From positions 1-64,000 of IMG/VR virus record IMGVR_UViG_3300023184_000107: DNA of 64,000 bases. The stretch is one strand, 5' to 3'. Shown here piece by piece: positions 15,151 to 22,567 of the stretch. A model generated the notes under the pieces. The model worked only from the letters and a program-made list of their open reading frames with translations. It was not told where the DNA came from and searched no databases. Position 1 is the stretch's first letter. Each line of letters begins with the position of its first letter. This stretch comes from a virus. The translations under genes were made by a program, and so were the position numbers.

Positions 15151-15158
15151 GTTGGCTG

Positions 15159-15164
15159 TATAAT
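15159..15164 (+). promoter_or_regulatory. -10 element of the HAD-phosphatase gene
   Basis: TATAAT 32 bp before the ATG, preceded by TTTGTAAAAATACCACACTT as at 14275-14294. Confidence 0.55.
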
Positions 15165-15196
15165 GGGCACTTAGCAGCAATAACAGAAAGCAAAAA

Positions 15197-15658
15197 ATGC
15201 CAATTAAACGTATAGCCATATATGATATGGATGGAACAATTGTAGACTCTAGCCATAGGTATCGCACAATTGATAATAAGATTGATTTAGAATACTGGCG
15301 CAATCATCAGCATTTAGCCATGCACGATAAACTGTTGCCGTTAGCCGTTCAATATCAGTCAGATTTGCAGGATTCAACCTGCTATACCATAATTGCCACC
15401 GCTAGAGTTATGAATGAACCAGATTACTGTTTTGTTAATCAGGTACTAGGCAAACCAGATTATCTTATCTCCCGTAATCAGGGTGACGCTACATCCGGCA
15501 GCAAACTCAAAATAGCAGGTTTAGCAAAATTTTTCAATCTTAAAAATTTTCAAGGCGCAGCAGCAGTATTTTATGAGGATAATACAGCATATCTTAAAGC
15601 TGTATGCGATAGGTTTAATATCATGGGGGTTTATATTCCATCTAATCAGGGACACTAA
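15197..15658 (+). CDS. HAD-superfamily phosphatase
   Basis: 153 residues. Motif I IAIYDMDGTIVDSS at residues 6-19 holds the nucleophile and acid Asp pair; motif II is IIATAR near 75; the motif IV region is VFYEDNTAY near 128. The ATAR segment and size resemble the phosphatase half of T4 polynucleotide kinase and phage 5'-nucleotidase-like HADs. It may process 3'-phosphates or dephosphorylate nucleotides. Confidence 0.75.
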   Translation: MPIKRIAIYDMDGTIVDSSHRYRTIDNKIDLEYWRNHQHLAMHDKLLPLAVQYQSDLQDSTCYTIIATARVMNEPDYCFVNQVLGKPDYLISRNQGDATSGSKLKIAGLAKFFNLKNFQGAAAVFYEDNTAYLKAVCDRFNIMGVYIPSNQGH

Positions 15659-15701
15659 CCTAAACTGTGCTATAATCCACACTTAACTACAGAAACCCAA
15701 A

Positions 15702-16400
15702 ATGTCTAAAAAACAATACTTTGCTATCCTTGATACAGAAACCACCATGCAGAATACTATTGCAGATTTTGCAATTATTATTGTGGATAGGCAAGGCAAA
15801 ATCTATAACCAGTGCGCTGTACTGGTTGCAGACCACTATGGCAAATATGAATTATTCCATGATAAAAATGCTAATGATATATGGGGTTATGCTGGCCTAA
15901 ATAAGCGCAAAGCTAATTATGTTGCCATGCTAGATTCTGGTTCACGTATGCTGGCATCAGTTAATGCAGTTAATCGCTGGATTCAGCAAGCAATTGGCAA
16001 ATATAATCCCGTACTAACAGCATATAATATTGCATTTGACGCTGACAAATGCGAAAAAACTGCAATAGATATATCTGGCTTTTCGTCACAATTTTGTTTA
16101 TGGCAGGCAGCAGTCGGCAATATCTGCAATACTAAACAATATCGTAATTTTGTGCTGGAGAATCACAGTTTTAATAAAGTCACAGAGTATGGTAATATGA
16201 CATTTTCAACTAATGCCGAAACTGTGGCAGGGTTTATTAAGGGTGAATTTACACTAGAGCCACATACTGCACTTGAGGATGCCCGAGATTTTGAATTGCC
16301 AATACTTACAGAGGTTATTAAGAAACGCAATTGGCGCGAAAAGATAACCCCTTATAACTGGCGAGAATTTCAGGTCAAAAATCACTTTACCGCAAAATAA
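15702..16400 (+). CDS. DnaQ-like 3'-5' exonuclease (DEDDh)
   Basis: 232 residues. Exo I AILDTETTMQ at 8-17, Exo II LTAYNIAFDADKC near 108, Exo III LEPHTALEDARDFELP near 190 (His and Asp of DEDDh). The family includes polymerase proofreading subunits and RNase T. The phage polymerase has its own exonuclease domain, so this enzyme probably does nucleic-acid degradation or repair. Confidence 0.85.
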   Translation: MSKKQYFAILDTETTMQNTIADFAIIIVDRQGKIYNQCAVLVADHYGKYELFHDKNANDIWGYAGLNKRKANYVAMLDSGSRMLASVNAVNRWIQQAIGKYNPVLTAYNIAFDADKCEKTAIDISGFSSQFCLWQAAVGNICNTKQYRNFVLENHSFNKVTEYGNMTFSTNAETVAGFIKGEFTLEPHTALEDARDFELPILTEVIKKRNWREKITPYNWREFQVKNHFTAK

Positions 16401-16439
16401 TAATATAACCCCAGAGGGGGTTATAATATTATAATAGCT

Positions 16440-16521
16440 GGCCGCTATCTATTTGATAGCGGCCAGGCTGTGGTAAGAAAACCACGGTCGCTTGAGGCGA
16501 CCGCTATGCTTTTGATAGCGA
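16440..16521. repeat. REP-like palindrome cluster, copy 4
   Basis: GGCCGCTATC/GATAGCGGCC hairpin, then GTGGT...ACCAC, GGTCGCTTGAGGCGACC (16486-16502) and CGCTATG...GATAGCG. Confidence 0.75.
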
Positions 16522-16708
16522 GGCGCCAAAAATTATAGCACACTACAGCAACCTGGGTCATTGGAAAAAGCTATGGGATCAATAGCTAAATACAATCAGG
16601 TTTTTAATTTTTATCTTGAAAATCTTGCAGAACAGGTATATAATGGATACTTAGCAGGCAGTAAAGGGAAACTGTTAAAAATCCCTGATTCTCTTGAAGG
16701 AAAATGTG

Positions 16709-17020
16709 ATGACTACCAAAAATGTGAATTATACCCCAGAACAAACTCTGGCTATGGTTGCTGACTATGTGTCCGGTGTTTCTGTGGAAACCCTTGCACA
16801 AACTCTGGGCAAATCAGTACGCTCTGTGGTTGCTAAACTCAGCCGTGAAAAAGTTTATGTGGCTAAAGTGTACGTTAGCAAGACTGGCGAAAAGCCTGTT
16901 CGCAAGGATGCCCATGCGGATGCAATCGGTGCTGTGCTGAAATTGACTGAGGCAGAAACCGAAAGCCTGACCAAAGCCAATAAAACGGCTTTAGAGAAAA
17001 TTTTTGTGGCTTTAAGCTAG
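16709..17020 (+). CDS. Small DNA-binding protein, near-duplicate of 13784
   Basis: 103 residues from ATG 16709, chosen because AAGGA lies just upstream and the N-terminus (MTTKNVNYTPEQTLAM) then aligns with the paralogue at 13784. Same helix-turn-helix (SVETLAQTLGKSVRSVVAKL) and basic linker. DNA identity is also high, indicating recent duplication, with the C-terminal few residues diverged. A -10 TATAAT is at about 16640. Confidence 0.75.
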   Translation: MTTKNVNYTPEQTLAMVADYVSGVSVETLAQTLGKSVRSVVAKLSREKVYVAKVYVSKTGEKPVRKDAHADAIGAVLKLTEAETESLTKANKTALEKIFVALS

Positions 17021-17079
17021 GATAAAGGGCCTAGGCCCTTTATTGTGGTATAATCTTTTTTTAACTAAGGAAACTAAAA

Positions 17080-17382
17080 ATGACTTCTAACTCTAAACTT
17101 ACAGCCACACAAAAATTTATCTTGCGTGACTGGCTGGACATAGCTATTGAAGACAATATTCAAGTTGTGAATTTGGACAATGTTACCACAATGGCCTATC
17201 GGGATTGTGGGGATAATGTGGAATTTTCTACTGCTGTAATGTCTAGCAATGAGAAAAAATTCCGGGCTAAAGTTGGCGAATACCATGCACTAGAGCGCTT
17301 TTTTGATGGTAAGCGTGTTATAATGCGGCGCATTGATTTTGTTATCATGTGCGAAAATGTCTGGGATTTTTGGGCACTTTAA
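17080..17382 (+). CDS. Conserved hypothetical protein, related to 36927
   Basis: 100 residues. Residues 45-80 (VEFSTAVMSSNEKKFRAKVG then ALERFFDGKRV) resemble the C-terminal half of the protein at 36927 (VECAVATCSDQDIFSKKTG, ALEKFFDGNTI). The two therefore define a small phage family. No known domain. RBS AAGGAAAC. Confidence 0.6.
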   Translation: MTSNSKLTATQKFILRDWLDIAIEDNIQVVNLDNVTTMAYRDCGDNVEFSTAVMSSNEKKFRAKVGEYHALERFFDGKRVIMRRIDFVIMCENVWDFWAL

Positions 17383-17437
17383 GCAATAGGGGTTTACCCC
17401 TACAACAGCAGCCAGGCTGCTGTTGTGAAAAAACCAC

Positions 17438-17454
17438 GGTCGCTTCAAGCGACC
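17438..17454. repeat. REP-like palindrome, copy 5
   Basis: GGTCGCTTCAAGCGACC, preceded by AACAGCAGC/GCTGCTGTT hairpin after the stop of the previous gene. Confidence 0.75.
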
Positions 17455-17524
17455 GTATTTCTTTGTAGGGGTAAACACCTATGTGGTATTTTTGCCACAA
17501 GCTGGTAACTGCTGATTTTACTGA

Positions 17525-17530
17525 TATAAT
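17525..17530 (+). promoter_or_regulatory. -10 element; predicted leaderless start
   Basis: TATAAT six bases before the ATG of the SemiSWEET-like gene at 17537, so transcription is expected to start at the initiation codon. Confidence 0.5.
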
Positions 17531-17536
17531 ACACCC

Positions 17537-17803
17537 ATGATAGAAATAATCGGATGGACTGGTTCAGCACTGTTTGCTCTTTGTGGATTGCCGCAAGCAG
17601 TACAGTCCACACGTGAGGGCCATTCACATGGCCTAAGCTGGCTGTTTTTGCTAATGTGGTTTTGGGGTGAGATTTTTACACTATGCTATGTTTGGCCTAA
17701 AATGGATTATCCACTGCTTGCCAACTATTTCGTTAATCTAGTTTTTGTGGTTATAATCCTGTTCTACAAAATTTTTCCAAGAGCTAAAAATGAAGATGTT
17801 TGA
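17537..17803 (+). CDS. SemiSWEET / PQ-loop membrane protein
   Basis: 88 residues with three transmemb­rane helices. The opening IGWTGSALFALCGLPQAVQS carries the conserved PQ of the PQ-loop repeat, followed by GHSHGLSWLFLLMWFWGEI, which matches the second helix of bacterial SemiSWEET sugar transporters; one repeat of this size dimerises to form a pore. Possible roles are sugar movement or membrane alteration during infection. Predicted leaderless. Confidence 0.75.
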   Translation: MIEIIGWTGSALFALCGLPQAVQSTREGHSHGLSWLFLLMWFWGEIFTLCYVWPKMDYPLLANYFVNLVFVVIILFYKIFPRAKNEDV

Positions 17804-17918
17804 AGTTGAATTCTATGGTGCTTTTCCTGCCAGAATTGTATTTGCAGAAAATCGTCAAGCCATCTGGCGCAGATGGCCGGGCATAGTCAGGCAAATTCAC
17901 AGAATCTGTATACTATAA
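17790..17918 (+). CDS. 42-residue small protein
   Basis: Begins MKMFEVEFYGAFPARIVFAE, overlapping the stop of the SemiSWEET-like gene by 14 bp, and ends just before a hairpin/REP cluster. Basic C-terminus. Overlap and position suggest coupled translation; function unknown. Confidence 0.45.
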   Translation: MKMFEVEFYGAFPARIVFAENRQAIWRRWPGIVRQIHRICIL

Positions 17919-17954
17919 AAAAGATAGCAGCCAGACTGCTATCTTTTCGATAGC

Positions 17955-18123
17955 GGTCGCTTGAAGCGACCAGACCGTAATCTCAGTCCTTATATAGCAT
18001 AAGGACTGGGATTACGGTCTTTGTGGTAAAAAAACCACGGTCGCTTCAAGCGACCAGTAATCGGGTGTAATCGGGTGTTTTTTTGGGTTTGTGGTAAAAA
18101 AACCACGGTCGCTTGAAGCGACC
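17955..18123. repeat. REP-like copies 6-8 flanking a 21-bp hairpin
   Basis: GGTCGCTT(G/C)AAGCGACC copies lie at 17955-17971, 18039-18055 and 18107-18123. Between the first two is a stem of 21 bp with a single G-T pair (17973-17993 with 17999-18019) around a 5-base loop. Copies 7 and 8 are each preceded by GTGGTAAAAAAACCAC, and GTAATCGGGT is repeated at 18057 and 18068. Confidence 0.75.
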
Positions 18124-18151
18124 GCTACCAAAAGCATAGCGCATGCGCTAT

Positions 18152-18247
18152 GCGCCAGTGGTAGGCCTAGTGGCCGCGCCAGTGGTAGGCCTAGTGCTTG
18201 TGCCAGTGGTAGGGCTAGTGCTTGCGCCAGTGGTAGGACTAGTGGTA
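18152..18247. repeat. 24-bp tandem repeat, four copies
   Basis: Four adjacent 24-bp units (consensus GCGCCAGTGGTAGGCCTAGT plus four variable bases). No stop codons within the units on either strand, which produces long but meaningless ORFs. Followed at once by the 12-mer GACCCTAAGCTG. Confidence 0.9.
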
Positions 18248-18251
18248 GTCT

Positions 18252-18341
18252 GACCCTAAGCTGCGGCCAACTGCCTGGAGTCCAAAATTTCGCTAATTTT
18301 GAAAATTTTGTGCACACACTGGCAATCGGCAGCTTAGGGTC
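18252..18341. repeat. Inverted pair of the phage 12-mer GACCCTAAGCTG
   Basis: One copy at 18252-18263 (+) and one at 18330-18341 (-). They enclose 66 bp including an AAATTTC...GAAAATTTT segment and could form the base of a hairpin. Confidence 0.7.
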
Positions 18342-18438
18342 GGAAGCAGTTGCGTCAGCTGCGATCCCTGCTGACCACAACTGTGATAGTACTGTCGTCA
18401 AAAGCTGCAGCTATACCCATACCACAAAAATTATTTAC

Positions 18439-18467
18439 TTGTAGACTCAGGCTGATCATGCTATAAT
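18439..18467 (+). promoter_or_regulatory. Rightward promoter
   Basis: TTATTTACTTGTAG, 17-bp spacer, TATAAT; member of the rightward promoter family (ACTTG extended -35). Confidence 0.8.
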
Positions 18468-18490
18468 AGAGTTACACAAAAGGAGATATA

Positions 18491-18664
18491 ATGCGCTTAA
18501 CATTTGATGCCTGGATGCAGCAGACGGAGCAACTAGTGGTGGCACGTTGCGGCTTAGGTGTGGATGACCTACCTGACTGTGACTATAGAAGCTGTTATGA
18601 TGCAGGTATCACACCTGCTGAAATGGCTGCAGAGGCAGTTGATAATGCACGCTATGATTTCTGA
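18491..18664 (+). CDS. Small conserved phage protein (DUF5419-like)
   Basis: 57 residues: MRLTFDAWMQQTEQLVVARC, GVDDLPDCDYRSCYDAG, TPAEMAAEAVDNA. The LDDLPDxxYRxxYDxGxxPxEMAxEAL pattern is shared by many short phage proteins of unknown role. Strong AAGGAG site and its own promoter. Confidence 0.75.
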   Translation: MRLTFDAWMQQTEQLVVARCGLGVDDLPDCDYRSCYDAGITPAEMAAEAVDNARYDF

Positions 18665-18805
18665 TGGGCCTAGAGGTCTGGTGAAAGAACACCTTAAAAT
18701 ACAGCTATCATCTAATCTTAGGACCACGGCGTGTTCTACCTGAACACAAGGCCGTGAAATGCAGGTCTAGGGTGTACACATCCTTTCAAAATCCTGCTAG
18801 CGCAC
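18665..18805 (+). other. Structured 3' region, no gene
   Basis: Contains a nested hairpin (CACGGC ... GCCGTG around GTGTTC ... GAACAC, 18724-18757). No convincing ORF. Ends at a terminator, so it is the transcribed 3' tail of the 18491 gene, or a small RNA. Confidence 0.4.
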
Positions 18806-18842
18806 AAAGCCCACAGCTGTTATGGTTGTGGGCTTTGTTGTT
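18806..18842 (+). terminator. Rightward terminator
   Basis: AAAGCCCACA / TGTGGGCTTT stem followed by TGTTGTTGTT. Confidence 0.8.
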
Positions 18843-18940
18843 GTTGGTGGTGCTGCGCCAAGATTATACAGTGGCCGGCCTAACTTGTCAAGTGTCTATT
18901 TCTGACCCTAAGCTGCAGCACCTTAACCAAGTGCCAGCGC

Positions 18941-18977
18941 AAAAAAGCCCACAAACTTGTGCAGTTTGTGGGCTTTT
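18941..18977. terminator. Bidirectional terminator
   Basis: AAAAGCCCACAAACT / AGTTTGTGGGCTTTT stem with A-run before and T-run after, between converging transcription units. It is enclosed by an inverted pair of the 12-mer (18904-18915 exact; 18998-19009 with one change). Confidence 0.85.
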
Positions 18978-18991
18978 GGCATTAATGGCAC

Positions 18992-19330
18992 TTATAGCGG
19001 CTTAGGGTCAGATTGTGGGTCTAAACGGCTGCTGATTAAGACTAATACAGCTTTATTGACCTTTTCCAGACTTTCCAGAAATTCTGAGTTGGTGTCCAGC
19101 AGCACGGCGATGCGGTCTATGATGGCTGACTTCTTGACGGGTACATCCCCTCGCTTTGTAAGGTACTGTTTTTTCTGGTAGACACCCAAACTTGACAGCT
19201 TGGCAATTATGCTACGCTCGGGTACTGGCTCGTTGGCTAGCACCGTAAAGCACATAGCTATGTCTTGCACCGTAGCTCCATCTGCATACATGTCCAGTAA
19301 TTTTTGTGTTAGTGTTTGATCGTATTTCAT
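18992..19330 (-). CDS. Divergent member of the small HTH family
   Basis: 112 residues from ATG 19330 (MKYDQTLTQKLLDMYADGAT). Pattern ATVQDIAMCFT...VPERSIIAKLSSLGVYQKKQYLTKRGDVPVKK parallels the helix-turn-helix and basic linker of 13784 and 40479. C-terminal helix ends LISSRLDPQ. An exact 12-mer GACCCTAAGCTG lies 11 bp upstream of the ATG. Last gene of a leftward unit. Confidence 0.6.
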   Translation of the reverse strand: MKYDQTLTQKLLDMYADGATVQDIAMCFTVLANEPVPERSIIAKLSSLGVYQKKQYLTKRGDVPVKKSAIIDRIAVLLDTNSEFLESLEKVNKAVLVLISSRLDPQSDPKPL

Positions 19331-19376
19331 GTTAGTGTTTGACCCTAAGCTGGATCTGGTGTTGTCTGGATGGCTG

Positions 19377-20132
19377 TTACCAGGGCACATCGCTAGCTGC
19401 AGCTACAGCAACTGCCCTGGTAGTCGCAGCCAGCACGTCAGTGTCTATTAGTGGTGGTGGCATGGTGTCCCAATTATCAGGGTCTAGTACCATACTGTCT
19501 GTTCGTACGGCAGGATGTGCACACCATACTTGACTTAGCATGGTTAGTGCTAGTGCTGGTAGTGTGCCCCACTCTGTGTGCTTGAGACCTGTCAGTGTCC
19601 AAGTAGTCATAGCAGGCTTCAACTGCCCTTGCTTAGGGCCACTTTTAGTCTGCAATCCTAGAGCGCGCAATTCCAGTGTTCTGGCTGCAGTGATCGCTGG
19701 TGGTACGCACGTCATGGCTGCTAATAATGGTGCATCTACCACATACTCAAGTCCAGTACGACTCCACTCGCTGTAACTATAGCCCTGATAGCGCTTGATA
19801 CCAGCTAGTACTAGTGGAACTAAGGCACAACTATTAACACTGGTCTCAGCAGTCTGAGTTCTCACTAGGCTACTACGACGCATTTTAGTGCAGACCCTCC
19901 ATAGTCCCAGTGCCCAATCATTGTCCTTGAATTGCCTGACAAGTGCAACTGGATCTAACTGACCCTCAGCTGTACGGGTTACTGTTAGACCGCCATAGTA
20001 TGCTGCAATCTGTGGCAGCATCCAGCTGTTATGTGTGGTTAAGCCCATGGCAGTTGCCCACTCAGCCAGCTGTTCTGTGTCTAGGCCAGCACACTGTGCA
20101 AATGGCCAAGCTGCAATATCATTTTTAGTCAT
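19377..20132 (-). CDS. Uncharacterised protein
   Basis: 251 residues from ATG 20132 (MTKNDIAAWPFAQCAG). Rich in Ala, Thr, Trp and Leu; segments LPQIAAYYGGLTVTR, DNDWALGLWRVCTKMRRSSL and LDPDNWDTMPPPLID are the most distinctive. I do not recognise a family. There is no clear ribosome-binding site and a GTG start at 20270 is possible. GC content is higher than in nearby genes. Confidence 0.55.
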   Translation of the reverse strand: MTKNDIAAWPFAQCAGLDTEQLAEWATAMGLTTHNSWMLPQIAAYYGGLTVTRTAEGQLDPVALVRQFKDNDWALGLWRVCTKMRRSSLVRTQTAETSVNSCALVPLVLAGIKRYQGYSYSEWSRTGLEYVVDAPLLAAMTCVPPAITAARTLELRALGLQTKSGPKQGQLKPAMTTWTLTGLKHTEWGTLPALALTMLSQVWCAHPAVRTDSMVLDPDNWDTMPPPLIDTDVLAATTRAVAVAAASDVPW

Positions 20133-20482
20133 GTAGTGGCCAGCCCGCCTGTACAAAGTGGGACAGCCGGCTTTAGTAATTGTGTTTGATTTAGTGTCAT
20201 TTTTAAGCGTGGTTTTACAGAAAAAGTCGGAGTTAGTAGTACTTATTTTGCCCCGGGCCAGTGATCGCACACAATCTCAGAAATTGCAGCGTCTCACTAA
20301 ACCTGATGTGGCGGAGCACGATTTAGTGGACTTCCCATTTCTGGATTCTGTGAATCACTGACGGGACAAATATCCTTAACTGCTTTATATATTAAATTAT
20401 ATCACACTTGCAAAGCAAAAAACAACTGTGTTTTTTGTTAGCCGGTGTAAATTTGGCTTTTTTGCTTTAGGGTTAATGAAAT
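20133..20482. other. Non-coding region with leftward promoter
   Basis: 350 bp. Contains the leftward promoter at 20396-20425; the rest may be leader for the 19377 gene or an N-terminal extension from a GTG at 20270. TTTAGTG occurs three times. Nothing else identified. Confidence 0.4.
20396..20425 (-). promoter_or_regulatory. Leftward promoter
   Basis: Minus-strand TTGTTT, 18-bp spacer, TATAAT, directed at the 19377/18992 genes. Confidence 0.5.
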
Positions 20483-21205
20483 TTACACCTCAAATACACA
20501 CTCCCTATAGTTACAGTTGCGGTTGTAACCATAGGGATTGGCTACACAACGTGTTGTGCCTAGTGTTATGTCAGTTGTGGTATGAGTATGTCCAAACAGC
20601 CAAGTGGTGTTGTGTAGTGTGCTGATGTAACCGCCAAGGCGATTAGCAAAGTAGTTGTTGATTAGGTTGTCACCTGCATACTCTGGAGCAATGCACTCTG
20701 TAGCTGGTAAAAAGTGTGTGACAATGATGCGAGTGCCTACTGTGGCTGCATATGCCTGCTGTATGTAGTCTGCATGTGTGTCATACAGCCGGCTGCATGC
20801 AGCGGTATCGAAACCCCTAATGTGTCGGAAGTCATTGATGCCATTAGCTGCGGCATGTGCAGCAAGGGGGTTGTTAGCAAAGTTAGTCCACAGTGTAGCA
20901 CCGATAAAGGTCACTGACTGCAGCTGGACCATGCCAGGATTAAGCAGGTGAATACCAAGATCTCTGGCAACAGTGCCAATAGCACGATCAAACTCTGCAA
21001 TGCTAGTTCCGTAGTATTCGTGATTGCCTGGTAGATATACAATGTTTTTTTGTTCTGCATGGAATTTAGCTAGTGCACCGGCAGTTTTGTGGATGCCAGC
21101 ATGTACGTCGCCGGCTAACACCAACACATCTTCGCCTTGGCTTTGGTAAATGCTGGGATTATCGTAGAATTCCAGGTGTAGGTCACTGAGTAGTCGGATT
21201 TTCAT
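20483..21205 (-). CDS. Calcineurin-like metallophosphoesterase
   Basis: 240 residues with all metal motifs in order: SDLHLEFYD (7-15), LAGDVHAG (30-37), LPGNHEYYG (58-66), and the C-terminal IIVTHFLP and GHTHTTTD. Many phages carry such enzymes as phosphodiesterases or nucleotidases acting on nucleotides or RNA; the substrate cannot be read from the sequence. Distinct from the SbcD-type protein at 54026. Confidence 0.9.
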   Translation of the reverse strand: MKIRLLSDLHLEFYDNPSIYQSQGEDVLVLAGDVHAGIHKTAGALAKFHAEQKNIVYLPGNHEYYGTSIAEFDRAIGTVARDLGIHLLNPGMVQLQSVTFIGATLWTNFANNPLAAHAAANGINDFRHIRGFDTAACSRLYDTHADYIQQAYAATVGTRIIVTHFLPATECIAPEYAGDNLINNYFANRLGGYISTLHNTTWLFGHTHTTTDITLGTTRCVANPYGYNRNCNYRECVFEV

Positions 21206-21338
21206 TCACAAGCTCCAGTATTAAGGCCATTTTAGCAGCCTGTAGTTTAAGGTACATGGGGTGTTCACGGCTAAAGCTGTCCACGGCTGCAATAACAGCA
21301 CCCAGTGCCCGTAGTATATTTTGGTTTTGTTTGTTCAT
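21183..21338 (-). CDS. Hypothetical 51-residue protein
   Basis: Start ATG 21338 (MNKQNQNILRALGAVIAAVD) is preferred over a longer ORF that reads through the upstream terminator. Helical (FSREHPMYLKLQAAKMALILEL); overlaps the metallophosphoesterase start by 23 bp. Unknown function. Confidence 0.5.
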   Translation of the reverse strand: MNKQNQNILRALGAVIAAVDSFSREHPMYLKLQAAKMALILELVNENPTTQ

Positions 21339-21356
21339 AACATCAATTATAAACCT

Positions 21357-21400
21357 AAAAGGGTCGGCCCACAAGTACGTTTTTACTGTGGTGCCGACCC
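21357..21400 (-). terminator. Leftward terminator
   Basis: GGGTCGGC / GCCGACCC stem with further inner pairing (CCACA/TGTGG), followed on the minus strand by TTTTAGG. Confidence 0.7.
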
Positions 21401-21409
21401 CTAGCTGAA

Positions 21410-21568
21410 TTAAGTGCGGGTTACTGCGACACATCGAGCTTCGTGCCACTCCAGTTTCTGACTGGCACAGGCCTCTCTTTGCCCGTAATTTCTGCCAAAC
21501 TCAAAGCCTAACAGTAGGCTGAATACAGCTACAGCTAACACAGCTAATACTTGATCAGTATTGTTCAT
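21410..21568 (-). CDS. 52-residue single-pass membrane protein
   Basis: One N-terminal transmembrane helix (VLAVLAVAVFSLLLGFEF), then a short hydrophilic domain with three cysteines. The start abuts the stop of thyX. N-in membrane-anchored layout resembles small i-spanin-like or accessory lysis proteins, but nothing else supports that. Confidence 0.5.
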   Translation of the reverse strand: MNNTDQVLAVLAVAVFSLLLGFEFGRNYGQREACASQKLEWHEARCVAVTRT

Positions 21569-22567
21569 TTATAGTCCTAACAGTTTACGATTTTGAATCC
21601 AGCCACAGTAGTTAGCACTCCAGTAGTTACCACTCACATCCTGGTGTGTTACGCCAGTTGGTGGCCACTGATCAGCGGCAATGTGTGGCATGGGTGTAGC
21701 CTGATGCTCAACTGGACTGGCATGAGCAGGCTCACTAACAATCAGCCTGTCATAGATGGCGTATGCCTTTTCTAGGCTGTCATCTTGACGACGATAGCTG
21801 ACCTGAGCACAGCAACTGGCACTGACCTTTAGGGCGTCTGCTAGTGACAGCTTGGTGCCAGCAGCATCGTAAAATACCTGTTCAAACGCAAATTCACTGT
21901 ACACATATGGCAAGTGCCAGTCACCCACATCCAGCAGCTGAGGGTCACTCTGCAACTGTTGTAGGCGCATAAGATCAGCCAGCTGCTTTATCTCTGGTTG
22001 AGCATCTGCATGACACCTAAGCCAAAACCAGTTTTTATACTCAGTAGCAGTTACAATAGTTTTCATAATCTGAAAAGGTTCAGTAACTCGATTAACAATT
22101 TGTTTGTGTAAACCCTGATTGGCAAGTACACGTGCCCACTCACAAGCACTAGCACAGGCACTACGCCAGGCGTGCTGACTGAGTGCCTGTTGAGGCAAGT
22201 CAACCTCTACTGCAGCTTGCATGCCTGCCTGATTTTGACCCCAGTGAACAGGTACGGCAGGGTTTAGTTCTACCTGTTTAATCATGTTTGCAACAGGTAT
22301 TGCACGGCTGCTAGCAGCATTGCGACTAAACTGCCTGTGTGTCATTAGCTCTGCATGAATAAACCTAGGATACTCCAACTCAAAAGTTGTGATTCGGTTT
22401 TGTGCATGATTGATGCTGTCTTTAATAATTTTAGCTGATATCATGTCGTTGTTTTTCCACAGTGTAGTAGTAGTGCCATCAGGAAATGTGGTAATGGTTT
22501 TGTCATCATGTTGCGTTACGTGCAATACATCTAACCCACTTGCATCAATTGTGTGTTTAATCATCAT
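21569..22567 (-). CDS. thyX: Flavin-dependent thymidylate synthase
   Basis: 332 residues. The ThyX signature appears as THRQFSRNAASSRA (residues 71-84), the HRx7S core that binds dUMP and FAD. Later ACSSACEWARVL-like helix and CCAQVSYR (near 245) continue the fold; the C-terminal HASPVEHQATPM is also typical of phage ThyX. It makes dTMP from dUMP with methylenetetrahydrofolate and NADPH. Start overlaps the previous gene; two adjacent ATGs (22567, 22564) are possible. Longer than bacterial ThyX (about 220-250), as often in phages. Confidence 0.9.
   Translation of the reverse strand: MMIKHTIDASGLDVLHVTQHDDKTITTFPDGTTTTLWKNNDMISAKIIKDSINHAQNRITTFELEYPRFIHAELMTHRQFSRNAASSRAIPVANMIKQVELNPAVPVHWGQNQAGMQAAVEVDLPQQALSQHAWRSACASACEWARVLANQGLHKQIVNRVTEPFQIMKTIVTATEYKNWFWLRCHADAQPEIKQLADLMRLQQLQSDPQLLDVGDWHLPYVYSEFAFEQVFYDAAGTKLSLADALKVSASCCAQVSYRRQDDSLEKAYAIYDRLIVSEPAHASPVEHQATPMPHIAADQWPPTGVTHQDVSGNYWSANYCGWIQNRKLLGL

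Noticed and set aside
16561-16764. ORF of 67 residues
   Set aside because: Covers a promoter and overlaps the conserved HTH gene at 16709 in another frame; no RBS.
18012-18444. ORFs of 117-129 residues on both strands
   Set aside because: They arise from the 24-bp tandem repeats and REP elements, with low-complexity Leu-Pro-Ala or Ala-Ser-Gly-Arg products and no ribosome-binding sites.
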